From: Pictodentalium vernedei
Lineage: Eukaryota; Mollusca; Scaphopoda; Dentaliida; Dentaliidae
DNA: 64,000 nt
NCBI GenBank assembly: GCA_031216915.1
Contig: CM062297.1
Span: 366,805,704 to 366,869,703 of the forward strand
Direction of reading: 5' to 3'
Shown here: in pieces, positions 34,644-46,687 of the stretch
Position numbering within the stretch: the first letter of the stretch is position 1
How the letters are laid out: every line of letters begins with the position of its first letter
Program-made: the position numbers and the translations under genes
Notes under the pieces: model-generated
The model's database searches: none
The model's input: the letters and a program-made list of their open reading frames with translations, nothing else
What the model was told of the DNA's origin: nothing

Positions 34644-34658
34644 GCATCCTCGTCGCCA
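34644..34658 (-). promoter_or_regulatory. Primer-binding site of the Ty3/gypsy element
   Basis: On the minus strand TGGCGACGAGGATGC begins four bases inside the 5' LTR. A TGG start complementary to a tRNA CCA end is typical; I do not assign the tRNA. Confidence 0.7.
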
Positions 34659-34662
34659 AACT

Positions 34663-34878
34663 TGTTGTGTTTGTATTGGATGAATAGAAGATAACTTTAT
34701 CTTCACATAACATTTATTCGTACGGTATAGCATGAGATACATGTAAAGTAAGCAAGTACATTTTCACAACACTGATTGTCAACAACCTCGTTTTCGAACC
34801 TAACTCGAGCATAATGAATTAGACTCTACTCGAGTATAATGAATTATGCACCCAGTAATGCGATTCACAAATACCACA
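34663..34878 (-). repeat. 5' LTR of the Ty3/gypsy element
   Basis: 216 bp, partner of 29,842-30,057 with about four substitutions (for example GAATAG versus GAACAG). It should contain the element's promoter. The target duplication AGTAT follows immediately. Confidence 0.95.
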
Positions 34879-34883
34879 AGTAT

Positions 34884-36620
34884 TAACAACGTAATTGCAT
34901 TTAACCCATTGTTATGATTGTATGGTCATAATTGCGGCTGAAGCTTAGTATATCCAGTACAGACTATAGTACAACGCTAGGTTTGAGTTAGAACGGGGTG
35001 CGGAAGAAACAGAAACCGAGGGTTTTGATGGTGAAAAACTTTTCCGGTGTACTTGCTTCAAGTCGAGGGACCTATAAACCGTATGGCACTCCGTGCTACT
35101 CATGCCAGATAAGTAAAATTGAAGGTGGGCGGGCGGGCTTCAATGCGGTTTGGAGAGTCATTCCCGGTAACTTTACCCGTTGTGGGATCATTTCCAGTAA
35201 TTTTACATACACCAACAAATCGAACATACCCAAGAACATCCCCACACGCCGTCGATAGCCGTCCAGACTATAACAATAATGCCAGAGAATAGAAATCAGT
35301 ATGGCGGCGCCATCATATAGAACGGACTGCGGAAACACGGAATATCTTAAAAACAGACCCAGCGCGAGCCCGCCCACTCAACGTATCACCATGGCAATCA
35401 CGTCACAATATGACTACCTATGCGTACTACTATGACAACCCGCATTGGTCACGTCATTAGTCACGTGATTTCTGACGTCATATGAGATCCTCCATCAACC
35501 CCCCCCCCCCCTTAGGGACGCTTGGGGGTACTTCATATGTCGTTGTTTCGAAGGCCAGTATATTAATCACCCACCAACCCACCATTAGCCCCTTCACGAG
35601 TACACAAACTTTTAACACCTTCCTCGTCCCTCATCAAGATGCTAGGATCAAGAAAGTGGCTTTTCCATAGATCCACATTTTAGCCTTTTTTTCTAAATGG
35701 CCGAATTATGGTAGATCAAATGAGTCTGAAATTCCTGCCCCTTCCCTACTTTCACCGAGTTTTCGTCCCTGTTGCTTCCTAAATATATAGGATCACCATT
35801 ATCTTTATTTTCAGAATGTTTCAAAATGTTTTATCAGAGTGGAGCTCTTCTTTTTAAGGCCATATCATGACGAGTCGAGATACATACAGATTATCACCAC
35901 ACTGTTTGTCTCCGGGAATTCAGATCAAGTCGAGTTTGTGGGAACAGAACAGTATTTCGACGAGCCCGTTAGAGCGAGTCGAAATGCGATTTTGTGCCTA
36001 CAACGAGACTTGATCAGAATTTCCGGAGACACACACTGTGGTGATGATAAATTTATCTCACAATATTGACCACAAAATGTGTTATAAAACTATTTTTCAT
36101 TTGCTTTAAATATCGATGGAACGACGCAAATTGAAAAATAGAATAGCATCCATTGAACTCCATATTGAGATCAGTAATGACGTTACACTTCAGAGAAAAT
36201 TACGTCACTGGGATTCACTTTACTGAAAGCTGTCTTGCGAAGTGCAGCAACTGTGTGTTTCGTCAACGTGAATTTGGTTGTTACTTTTGCAATCATTACT
36301 GGCGAATTCAATATCCCTCTTGGTGGAGAGGTTTATTATATTTTAAAATATGCCGTTCATCGTTTATTGAGGCGGAGTTTTCCACATTTCATAGCGAAAG
36401 CTAATCCTTTAAATTCAAGAGAGAAGCCTGGACTCGAGCATTCAGGAAAATCTCAATAATAGGCTACAAACCAGCCCAAGATGCCGAAAAGTGTGCATAA
36501 TTCAACTATTCGTTGAGTTAACTTCCCCAGTGACATTTTGATACGGATTAGGAACAAGGGCCCAGATACATTAAACTTTAGTTGCGTAACAGTGCAAAAA
36601 CGCCCCGATTGTGAGATAAA
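34884..36620. other. No gene recognised; GC-richer block at 35.0-35.5 kb
   Basis: The part from about 34,980 to 35,480 is richer in G+C and CpG than its surroundings and includes ATGGCGGCGCCAT near 35,300, a YY1-like and palindromic motif, so it could be a promoter or 5' exon. A C-run lies at about 35,500-35,511. Frames at 35,839-36,069 and 36,153-36,459 show no domain I know. Confidence 0.4.
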
Positions 36621-36625
36621 GTCTT

Positions 36626-37370
36626 AGAATCAGGATCTAGACACAGATGCATTTTGTACTTGGACATGATGGTGATAACAGATTTATCTTATAATTCTGA
36701 ACTGTAATAATTTATTAACATAGAATCGGGATCGAGATACTGATGCATTTTTGTACTTGGACATGTTGGTGATAATAGATTTATCTTACAATTCTCAAAT
36801 GAAATAACTTGATTAAATTAGAATAAGGATCGAGACACTGATGCATTTGTACCTGGACCTGATTGTGAAGAAACATTTACCTTACAATTATCTACTGTAA
36901 TCACCTGAGAGCTTGATTAACCCACCCTTTACCTAACGCAGACGATATCAAAATTTATTATTTTAAATATCAATGTTTCAAAAAAATTCAACAAAACCAT
37001 ATCATGTGACCCCTCGTTGGAACGAGCTCGACGGGTTAATCAAGCTATCACAGTTGAAAATTGTTCGATAAATCTATCATCACCATCAAGTCTGTGTACA
37101 ACATGCATCAGTGTCTCGATACTGATTATAAGTTAATCAAGTTATTCCATTTGAGAATTGTAAGATAAATCTGGAACCGGGATCGAGCAAGCCACTGATG
37201 AATTTTGGACATAAACGTGATGGTGATAATAGATTTACCTTACACTTATCTACTGTAATAACTTGATTAACTTAGAATCAGGCTCGAGAGACTGATGCAT
37301 TTTGTACATAGACTTGAAGGTATGATAGATGTATCTTACAATTCTCAAATGTAGTAACTTCATTAACCCT
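36626..37370. repeat. Tandem repeat, period ~97 bp, with one inverted copy and a MITE insert
   Basis: The marker GATGCATTTTGTACTTGGAC lies at about 36,647, 36,744 and 36,840, and again near 37,283. Units share GGTGATAATAGATTTATCTTAC and AATAACTTGATTAA. One copy at about 37,045-37,150 is inverted. A foldback fragment with ACCCTTTACCTAACGC and GTTGGAACGAGCTCG (36,920-37,040) interrupts the array. Confidence 0.75.
36920..37040. mobile_element. piggyBac-like foldback MITE, partial
   Basis: Begins CACCCTTTACCTAACGCAGACG and reaches the core CGTTGGAACGAGCTCG, then stops, so the right half is missing. Its left part matches 47,865-47,990, including GACGATATCAAAATTTATT. It belongs to the family with the complete member at 20,393-20,654. 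Confidence 0.6.
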
Positions 37371-37500
37371 TTACTTGACGTATTGGCCCCACCCTCACGT
37401 AATTTACAAACTGTGCAGTTGAAACAAACAGTTTTCCAAAACATTCCACAAAACCATATCACGTGACTCCTTATTGGAACGAGCTCGAACTGGAACTAAA
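37367..37500. mobile_element. piggyBac-like foldback MITE, second partial copy
   Basis: Starts at TTAACCCTTTACTTGACG and runs through CACGTGACTCC to TTGGAACGAGCTCG, again only the left half. The same left-half truncation is seen at 36,920 and 47,865. Confidence 0.55.
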
Positions 37501-37880
37501 AATAAGACCAAGGTACATGTTGCATGTCCTGAACACTCGCACATCGCGATAAAAACACGCTACTCTCAGAAACTCCCAGTACAATACCCGCTAAAACGAT
37601 CACTAAGCTTGTGAGAAGCACATTTTTCAAATGTTCGTCGTTTGCAAACGATGTCTTTCGTTACCTTTTTTGAAATCGATATTGCTTTTTACTGTAACTA
37701 TCATCAGAATAACTCGAATAAGTGGATATATAAGATGCTACGTTCAACAAGCCAAAACGGCAACGATTTTGGGAAAAAGACCTAAATCGAAGACTGAATG
37801 GTCTTAACTGTGTTCCATAACATGTCAACAACTATCTTTTCGTATTTTATCGTTTAGAATCACAGAAAAATTGATTTACA

Positions 37881-39125
37881 ATGTCCTTCATCTACGTGTT
37901 ACTTTTTCTCATGGAATACAATGATATGTTAGACATTCTAGTGCAAGAATCCGAGATGCAGCCCATCGGGGAAATTGCCACTACCTCTCGGCGACCACCT
38001 CCATCCCAAACAGACCAGTTGACAACGAGAAGGATTCGCCGTATTCTTGATAAGTTTGTTTGAAGGGGTTCAAAAACAAAAACAACTATAAGCGCTTCAA
38101 GAATCCACAACAAGGACTTCAAGCATACCTGTGATCTGTGCGGTCTTGGTTCCTATACTGTTACGAATACCAAGACCACATCAATCGCCATCATGGAATT
38201 AAACAGATTGAATGTGAGAAGTGTCAGAGGGGTTTCGCTAGAAAGAGTGGCAGTCCGGGACGTGGCGACAGGGGGATTGGGGTGAGGGTGTCAACCACCC
38301 CAATTCTGGCCAAAATTTCCAATAGTTGTTAGCCATGAGTAGTTGGAAATTCCATCTATTTGGATTTTAGAGCTGCTTTGGCGATGCTGATGTCTCCTTT
38401 TCTTACCAAAATTCCAACTCGGTTTCAGATCGGCAAAAATTCCAACTGTTACTATTTACAACTACAGTGTACGCAATATCGAGCTTCGTGAGTATCCATG
38501 ATGTCAGTCGGTACAAGATTTCTATAGTACGTTCACTTATCGTAATTAAAAAAAATCCTCGAAATTCAATTCTGGAAAATCGCAACATGCAGAATCGTTA
38601 TCCTGAGTTAATTCCATCATTTACAGTTACAAAATGATTAAACATTCCTGCATAAGATCTGATATAATGTTAGGGAAGTACGAACTGTTGAAAGTTATGA
38701 ACTTGAGCATTTGTTTAGCACATATTCAATTCCCAGAATAATACCAAATAATAATAACAACCTGATAATTCAATTATAAATATGTTGGCATTTCAGTTAC
38801 TAGAATCAATTCTATGCCCCCTTTAATGGCTTCATTTTCAAAATGTTTCTCGGTAGTGAATTTCCAACTAGGGGGGGGGGGGGGAGAGGGGGTTATCCCT
38901 CCAGGTCCCTCTCCCTAGTTGGAATTTCACTACCCTACTCCCCCTCCCAATCGGACATCACTAGCAACGCCCCTGGAGGCAGTAAACGCCACGAAGTAAC
39001 ATGCAAAGAGGACATTACGTGCGAGCGTTGCAGAGACATTTAAATGGCGGAGGTATTTAATTGAACATTGTAATGTATATCATAACAACCGGGTTAAGTA
39101 TCAGTGTGTGAGATATGCAAAGGCG
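37881..39125 (+). pseudogene. Decayed C2H2 zinc-finger gene, split by a hAT-like MITE
   Basis: Zinc-finger pieces lie in the order expected for a gene. First, HTCDLCG at about 38,120-38,145, preceded by a basic stretch in the same frame. Then, in another frame, YEYQDHINRHHG and IECEKCQRGFARKSG at about 38,165-38,250. After the MITE (38,255-38,975) the frame resumes with KRHEVTC and ITCERC (about 38,986-39,025) and, one base shifted, a further HC...H then KYQC piece to about 39,120. At least two frameshifts, a stop at 38,061 and the MITE make it a pseudogene. Removing the MITE and one target copy keeps the zinc-finger frame, so the insertion landed in a then-open frame. The satellite at 39,127 cuts it off. 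C2H2 fingers bind DNA; the target is unknown. Confidence 0.6.
38255..38975 (-). mobile_element. hAT-like MITE, copy 2, inserted in a zinc-finger gene
   Basis: It is the reverse complement relative of 28,870-29,585. Ends are CCGGGACGTG and, inverted, CAGGGGCGTTG. The flanking octamers GTGGCAGT (38,247-38,254) and GAGGCAGT (38,976-38,983) differ at one base. A G homopolymer lies near 38,871-38,883. Confidence 0.75.
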
Positions 39126-39126
39126 T

Positions 39127-41400
39127 ATGTTACGCCCACTTTTGTAATAATTTGCTCTTTTGTAATAGGTCCCCACTTTTGTAAGAATTTTTTAGCCCTT
39201 TTGTAAGAGGTCACAACTTTTGTAAACAAAATTTAGCCCTTTTGTAAGAGCTCCCCACTTTTGTAATAGTTTTTTAACCCTTTTGTAATAATTTTTTCTT
39301 CTGACCGCGAAACATGATTTTAATGAGTTTCGAAGTGTTTTTCATAACATTTGATACCTGTTCAGAGATTTCGAGTTGGAAACAGAGAATTTTGATCAGA
39401 AAATCGAACTTTGTCAAAACTGGCGAAAAATTTCGATGTCTGTTTTCCGTGTCATTGGCTTGTTTTTAACCCGATTCGAGCTCCCCAATAGGAATTATAA
39501 TGGAAATTGCCCGTTTCTTGATCTTTCAGCAATGTAAAATGTCCCTCTTTTGTAAGAATTTTTTTGCTTTTTTATAAGAGGTCCCCACTTTTGTAAGAAT
39601 TTTTCAGCTCTTTTGTAAGGTCACCACTTTTGTAAGAATTTTTTAGCCCTTTTGTAAGAGGTCACCACTTTTGTAAACAAAATGTAGCCCTTTTGTAAGA
39701 GCTCCCCACTTTTGTAATAGTTTTTTAGCCCTTTTGTAAAAATTTTTTCTTCTGACCGGGAAAGAACTTTGTCAAAACTGGCGAAAAATTTCGATGTCTG
39801 TTTTCCGCGTCATTGGCTTGTTTTTAACCCGATTCGAGCTCCCCATTAAGAATTATAACGGAAATTGCCCGTTTCCTGATCTTTCAGCAATGTAAAATGT
39901 CCCACTTTTGTAAGAATTTTTTTGCTTTTTTATAAGAGGTCCCCCACTTTGGTAAGAATTTTTCAGCTCTTTTGTAAGAGGTCACCACTTTTGTAAGAAT
40001 TTTTTAGCCCTTTTGTAAGAGGTCCCCACTTTTGTAATAGTTTTTTAGCCCCTTTGTAATAATTTTTTCTTCTGACCGGGAAACATGATTTAAATGAGTT
40101 TTGAAGTGTTTTTGATACCATTTGATACCTGTTGAGAGGTTTCGAATTGGACATGGAGAATTTTGATCAGAAAATCGAAGGTTGGCAAAATGGCAAAACA
40201 TTTCTATGTTTGTTTTTCGCGTCATTGGTCTGTTTTAACCCGATTCGCGCTCCCCATTTAAGAATTATAACGGAAATCGCCCGCTTTCTCGATTTCTCTG
40301 CAATGTAAAATGTTCCACTCTTGTAAGAGTTTTTTTGCCCATTTTTATGAGGTCCCCACTTTTGTAAGAATTTTTTATCCCTTTTGTAAGAGGTCACCAC
40401 TTTTGTAAGACTTTTTTAGACCTTTTGTAAGAGGTCCCCACTTTTGTAATAGTTTTTTAGCCCTTTTGTAATAATTTCTTCTTCTGACCGGGAACCATGA
40501 TTTTAATGAGTTTCGAAGTGTTTTTCATAACATTTGATACTTGTTTCGAGGTTTCGAGTTGGACATAGAGAATTTTGATCAGAAAATCGAACTTTGTCAA
40601 AACTGGCGAAAAATCTCGATGTCTGTTTTTACGAGTCATTGGCTTGTTTTTAACCCGATTCGAGCTCCCCATTAGGAATTATATCGGAAATCGTCCATTT
40701 TCTCGATTTTTCAGCAATGTAAAATTGGTCATTTTTGTAAGAATTTTTTTGCTCTTTTGTAAGAGGTCCCCACTTTTGTAATCATTTTTTAGTCCTTTTG
40801 TAATAATTTCTTCTGATGACCGGGAAACGTGATTTTATTGAGTTTCGAAGCGTTTTTCATAACATTTGGTACCTGTTGAGAGGTTTCGAGTTGGACATAG
40901 CAAATTTTGATCAGAAACTCGAGCTTTGTCAAAACTGACGAAAAATTTTAATGTTGGTTTTTGCGTCATTGGCCTGTTTTTAACCCAATTCGCACTCCCC
41001 ATTAGGAATTATAAGGGAAATCGCCCGTTTTCTTGATATTTTAGCATTGTAAAATGTCCCACTTTTGTAAGAATTTTTTAGTCCTTTTGTAAGAGGTCCC
41101 CACTTTTGTAATAGTGTTTTAGCCCCTTTGAAATAAATTCTTCTACTGACCCGAAAACATGATTTTAGTGAGTTTCGAAGTTCTTTTCATAACATTTGAT
41201 TTCTGCCCATAGGGTTCGAGTTGGACACATAGAGTCTCAACCGGAGAAATGGGAATTTCGATGTCTGGTTTTTTTTGCATCAGTCGTTTGTTTTTGACCC
41301 GATACATTTTTATAATAGTTTTTTGGTCCTTCTGTAATAGCTCCTTCTGACAGGGAATCGTGATTTGGATTACTTTCGACGGTTGTGACTTGCCCCCTCC
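39127..41400 (+). repeat. Composite satellite built on CACTTTTGTAAGAATTTTTTAG
   Basis: Blocks of a ~37-bp unit (CACTTTTGTAAGAA then TTTTTAGCCCTTTTGTAAGAGG) alternate with a ~230-bp spacer that starts CTTCTGACCGGGAAACATG and contains CGAGTTGGACATAGAGAATT and TTAACCCGATTCGAGCTCC. Spacer starts lie near 39,299, 39,750, 40,070, 40,483, 40,814, 41,145 and 41,348, so the higher-order period varies from about 320 to 450 bp as the short units expand or contract. Lysine-rich frames on the minus strand come from the short unit. Confidence 0.85.
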
Positions 41401-42182
41401 CGCTGGGAATGAGTTGTTTTTTGGCCCTATTCGCGTTTCTAATTAGAAATTAGAATGCAAATCAACAAAATTGTAAATTGCAACGGCAACTTCTGGGAGG
41501 TCCGCAGTAACGCAATAATGGACAGTACCAAGGAATCGATAGCTTGTAAGTCGGAAGCTAAGGCATACTGCAACAGGTTCTTTGTATCTTGGATTTCGAA
41601 CGTATGGCGACCCCCACGAGAGAAGGTTAAAGTATGAAGTGAAGCTTATTTCCAGACTTACTACCAAGGGTCTCAGTTGGATATTTACAGCCGTGTGCGT
41701 TGAGTAAAGGGTTAATACCTCTAGTTGACTCTGGATGGGGTGATATTGGTATTTCTCTCTTGTTGAAAATTATGTAGTAATAGTCGGAAATTTGCTTACT
41801 GGGCCCCACCCCCAAATCTAAGACCCCCCTTACCCCTTAGCAAGGTCCCTGAAGCTATGCTATAAACCAAATTAATCGGTTGTTGTTAAGCAAGCACGAC
41901 AATGAACAAAAATAGTTTAGTTGGATTGGTAATGATTTAATACTACAGCTCAATTGGATGTGTGATTAAATAATTACTCACTCTGTACTCGCCAAACTGC
42001 TACAGCCGCTAATAAACATGACGTTCAGGTATTTCAGTATTGGTCAGTTCGATCGGACCACAATATGGAAATATTGGTTATTTTTATATCAGAAGGAATA
42101 GACTCTGTCACAGCATGGAACCACACGCCCCACAGACTAATGGTAAGTCGAGCTACACTGGCGCACTTCGATTGGGGAAATT
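41401..42182. other. No gene recognised
   Basis: A 60-aa frame at 41,455-41,637 is free of stops but matches nothing I know. GTAAAGGGTTAA at about 41,706-41,717 looks like the right end of a piggyBac-like MITE whose left part I cannot find. Confidence 0.4.
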
Positions 42183-42345
42183 TAATCTTTTACCCAACGC
42201 GCGTAGAAGACGGCACCAGTAAATGAAATTTTTAAATAATTGAAAATTTTAATTTATTACTTTTTCATCTAACACATAATTTATGCCCCTCAATGGAACG
42301 AGCTCGAGGAGTTTGTTCCAATGAGGGGTCGAAAACTATGTTTTA
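42183..42345. mobile_element. piggyBac-like foldback MITE, partial
   Basis: Left end ATCTTTTACCCAACGCG and core GCCCCTCAATGGAACGAGC opposite GTTTGTTCCAATGAGGGG. The arms continue as ACATAATTTATG and AAACTATGTTTT. It resembles the 10,619 foldback. Confidence 0.6.
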
Positions 42346-42984
42346 GAGTAAAAAAAATATGAATGGCATTTTTTGTGTAAATAGTGTTGGATGGCTTTGG
42401 TCGTCACTTTCTGCACCGTGGTGTGTTTTTCTTTTCTCCACATTTTACTGCTTTTGCTTTGTCAACTCATAACGTGTTTGTTCACATACGAAAGGAACAA
42501 TTGCCCACTGTTTTCTCCATGACCCTCGAGCGCACTACTGATGCAATTAAACCATTGATTTATGCGTTCTCTTTTATGAAAGTGAAAGTAAGGAAAACAG
42601 TATCTCCAAGCACTTTTGTTATCGGGTATGGAGAGACGCTCTTTTGCAGGTGACATAAATGGAGATACATGTTTTGGACTCGGTGTAACAAAACCTACCA
42701 GTATACAAACAATACCGGAACTGCAGATCGGTAAAACGTCCATCTGCTGCTGTTGTTATATGTTTGATGTAATGTTGGTCCGACCGATCTCTCTGGCAAT
42801 TAAATCTTGCACAAGTTTTGAAGCACTTTGCTATCTTGCCGTTAACTAGGTTCAGATATTGAATGGGAGTTCATTTTTGCCCGACCATTAAATGGAGGTG
42901 CTCCACTGTTTTTCTGTACAGACAATTTTGATTCTCGGCGAGATATTCACACAGGGCGACAATCACCCACAATGCTTTTCAGTC
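42346..42984. other. No gene recognised
   Basis: Frames of 77 to 93 aa on both strands overlap here but none shows a domain. The sequence is less AT-rich than its neighbours and could contain an exon I do not recognise. Confidence 0.35.
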
Positions 42985-43040
42985 TAATTTATTTATTTAT
43001 TAGTGTTTAAGGTCACATATATCTACACAATGGCCAATTT
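42985..43040 (-). mobile_element. SINE 3' fragment, minus strand
   Basis: TTATTTATTAGTGTTTAAGG followed by TCACATATATCTACACAATGG matches the tail of the SINE at 5862-6185 in reverse. Only the tail survives. Confidence 0.65.
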
Positions 43041-43170
43041 TGACCGAAGCACGAAGAGAGTCAAGCTAAGTCAATCGTTTATACCCGCGTTGCCCATTTT
43101 GGAGGACTTCCAATCCAAACATTGATTACTGGGCCCTATTTTGCCAGTAAAACAGAGCGAGCGTGTTTAA

Positions 43171-46100
43171 GGGGTCGTCCAACCCAACTTTGGTCAATTT
43201 TTTGACATTTTTCCCAATGCCTCAGAAACAGATAAGAGAAGTAAGGAAAGGCAAATTATATAGCAAAATAATGAGTAAAGTGCATAGAAAAGGTACATGT
43301 AATTTTTTTCAGGAAAAAAAGTTAATTTTATGATTTTGAAGAAGATTAATTTGCCAATGGCATAAGTAACGAACCGGTAAAACCACAAAACAATCGGTAA
43401 TTCGAAAGCCTTGTCCTCAATATAATGATAACATACTACAGACTCAGAGAAAGCATTTTTTTGACACACACTCTGGTGGGTTTTGATGTTTTAATGTAAT
43501 AACACCAACACAAATTTTGGAGGTTCCGGATGTGGCCATGTTTCAATGATGTTTATTCAGGTCATGTGATTACGATGTGGTTCTTGCAGAAATACTCAAT
43601 TTGGGCAATCGTAAGAATGCAAGGACGTGATCACGCCCTTTATTTGTTCGAGACAATGTTTGAGCGGATTTGCAAACAGGTGACAGCAAATACTTGAGCT
43701 GTTAATGTCAAAACTGCAAAATATGGTTCGAAATTCCCTCTCGTGTTTACAGGCCGTCTGAACTTTTTTGTTAACAAAAAATCTGAATTATTGCGCACTA
43801 GAAAGACAACATGAACCACTTGTAAAAAAATAACCGAGTGTATAAAATCGGGACGATACACATAAAATAAGGCAATATTCATAACAAAGTAAGCAGAATG
43901 CTTCAGAAATCACTTTTTCACGAAGTATATTCCAAGTGACCTGGAACTATATTGAGCCTGTTGATTTCCCCCAGATGTTGTGAAGTTATTTACTTCCTAG
44001 TAACCATGGAATCTGAGGCGGGTATGTTTGATGTCTGCAAAGGACCGATTGAAGATGGGTTGAAAATGATGCATTCGTGCTTTTAAATAAGGTGCGCTTG
44101 GACTATGCTGAGAATTTAGTTTTTTCTTGCAACCAACCATACTAACACAAGCGTCGATCAGTGTCTTTTGTGATCGTTTTACACTGACAAATGTGACAAA
44201 TCTCCTTCACCGGAAACCATCCCCCAATTTGCATATCACAATAAACATAACCGCTGTCAGCGTGGCCGTGTGGTCAAAACCGAAACGAATTATCGAATGC
44301 ACGGTCAATATTAGCTGCAATTGGCTTTTAAACAAATGAAATAAACGAAATATTCGCAATTTCTTCATTATTCATGCCGAGTTACTTTTTAACCAGACCA
44401 CATGCGTTCAGTTTCGTTTGTTGGCATCAAACTGATATTGTTTGTGGTAATGAAATAGTGCGAGAAGGCGAAGGAAGCCAAATATTTTCATCATCTATTA
44501 ATTAATTCAAATTGATAATTTCTTTTATTTTACTGAAATTATGAACTGATAAGATGGGTGTGTGCGATTATTATGCCCCAGACCTGGAAGTTGGAAAATC
44601 AAAGGTGCATCTAGGGCCGTGCAGTGGTGACCCCTGTCCTCTTAAACGTAGTCTTACCCATTCATCATTACATGTACCAACATTCTCCCTTGTATCTCAA
44701 CCATTGCTACTCCAATTTGAAGGATATTTGGTGTTGTGATCGAGCATCATGGGGAAACAATGCCTGTGTAGCTGCTGTAGCATGTGTTTCTTCCCACATT
44801 TTTTCAGAGTTGTGGTACTTTTTCACTCTTTCGAGTTAGAAAATTTGGTTTATAACTAGTTGATGTGTTACAATTTGTTGCAAAGTGCCTGCTAATACCC
44901 TCAATTGTATTGCTACAGAATTTTCTTGTGAAGATTTTGTTCCTATTACTTATCAAGCAACAACCTAATGAATATTCTGTATAAAGCCACCAATCTGATG
45001 TTTGACACTTTTATCGGAGCTGTTTTGAAGGCTTATGGAACTCAAAATGTTGATTATGGAAGGACTTTTCTATACACCCATTAATCGATAAATTAAGTGT
45101 TATAGTTGGAAGTAAGAAGCATGAAAGGTCCAGAACTAAAAGTCTAAAAAGAATGTTTTGCAATGTAACATGATTTTTGCAGATACACTTATTTGGAGGG
45201 TTACCTGTCCGATAGTGTTTGGAACATGTGTGGCCAGGATCTTCAAAAAGAAAAAAAGAGTTAAACTTTGAGAAAAAAGGCATATGCCTTGAGTGCCGGA
45301 GGTAGCGTCATACAAGGAAGAGAGCCCCCCCCCCCCCCTGGGAAATTTTTTGTGTCAAATGGAGCTCACTTGTCACCTTTTGGGGATTGCTTTGTGTACT
45401 GCGTTCTTGAAAAACAATATGTGAGACCCTCTGGATGTGCCCTTCTGATCTCAATATGCCCATAAGCCTCCTTGGGGAAAGTACACGCAATAATGGTTAT
45501 GTAAGGTTGATTTGATGTGTTTTGAATAACAATGTACTTTCAAGTACATTAGATGGTTTATTGCAGTGACAGGTTAGAGTTACCCTTATTTCTTCTCCAA
45601 CAGATATCATGAGTGTATTGGTGTCCAGGAGTTACACAAAGCTATTATACTTATTGATAAACCAGACAAATTGAACAATTTAATCACTATCAAATTGATG
45701 CATGGGATAAAAGGGGTTACAGTGCAAGGGGTTTATTTTCTTTCCAAACCATTACAGTAACACATACATCTTTATATTGGGAGACACTCTTTTGTCCTTC
45801 CATACTTCTTCTGCTGGACTCCTTCAAGTTGACCTTTGTTGAACTCCCCAAATCAAAACATGAACAAAAGAAAATGTCTGCCTTCAATCAGTGAGCACTC
45901 CATTTATAACATTTGGTCTCAATCTTTATTACTTTCATGAATTAGGAAAAGATTTCTTCCAGTATGTACTTAAATGTTTATAGAATACAGCTGTTATTTT
46001 ATTTTGAGGTATTTTATTGTACAAATTTTGTTCTCTTACTTATGCCACAGCAGACTTTCAGGTGGTGCTATTTACACATAGCAGCAGTTCCATGGCAAAT

Positions 46101-46228
46101 TTCCACGTGTTCTGTGTTTCATTCCAAGCATTTTGGTATATAATTTATTGGGGTTATTCATTTTAGGCCTTTTTTAGACTTGAAAGAAAATTACATGAAA
46201 TTTGGCCAAAGTTAGGTTGGACGTCCCC
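43171..46228. mobile_element. 3.06-kb inverted-repeat element flanked by TTAA
   Basis: The ends share about 31 bp: GGGGTCGTCCAACCCAAC on the left and, inverted, GGGGACGTCCAACCTAAC on the right, both continuing into TTTGG(T/C)CAA. TTAA is present at 43,167-43,170 and 46,229-46,232, as in piggyBac-type target duplications, although piggyBac ends usually begin CCC. No transposase domain is recognisable in frames of up to 91 aa. It is either non-autonomous or an unusual class, or it contains exons I cannot see. Confidence 0.65.
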
Positions 46229-46673
46229 TTAATACAATAAACAAGCACTGATTTGCTTCCTGGGATTCCCACGGGGGTGTTCATTCTAATCAACTGATAT
46301 GTTACTTCATAGCAAATGGAACAAAATGTTCAACAATCAAGGATCTGATGGAAAATCGGGCTGCTGGATAGTGTCCGTTTACTGTATTAAACACGGTCTA
46401 CTTTGCTGGTAAAATAGGATCCGGTAAACCCCTGGGGTGCAAGTTCTCTAAAGTGGGCAGCACAAGTCTAAACGATTGAATAAACGTGACTTACTGTCTT
46501 TAGTTGCGATCATGGTCAAAGGTGGATTTATACGCCAAACCAAACCATTGGGGGACTAGAAGGAAACAACCTATGACATGAATGGGAAGATCACTTGTAT
46601 GTCTAAGAACGTGGTGTGCGGAGTTTTAAATAAATGTATTGACATATTATTCAAGGGATACAGGAAAAAAAAA
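46208..46673 (+). repeat. 465-bp repeat, copy 1
   Basis: Nearly identical (about four substitutions) to 48,661-49,125. It starts inside the right inverted repeat of the 3.06-kb element (AAAGTTAGGTTGGACGTCCC), continues 445 bp past the TTAA and ends with ATACAGG and a run of nine A. No coding region. Confidence 0.9.
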
Positions 46674-46687
46674 TACTAGAGAAATTT

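Larger units (their letters stand above)
29842..34878 (-). mobile_element. Complete Ty3/gypsy-class LTR retrotransposon
   Basis: Two 216-bp LTRs (29,842-30,057 and 34,663-34,878) differ at about four positions, start TGTTGTG and end CACA. A 5-bp target duplication AGTAT flanks the element (29,837-29,841 and 34,879-34,883). A primer-binding site and a polypurine tract sit at the expected places next to the LTRs, and one continuous Gag-Pol frame fills the interior on the minus strand. About 98% LTR identity points to a comparatively recent insertion. The gene is not interrupted, though the reverse transcriptase catalytic box is unusual. Confidence 0.95.

Noticed and set aside
35839..36459. Series of 74-83 aa frames
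   Set aside because: No known motif; frames overlap and change without splice signals I could defend.
40004..40672. Lysine-rich frames of 63-77 aa on the minus strand
   Set aside because: They are translations of the CACTTTTGTAAGA satellite unit.
41455..41637. 60-aa frame with several cysteines and tryptophans
   Set aside because: No recognisable domain, no splice or promoter signal; too short to support as a gene.
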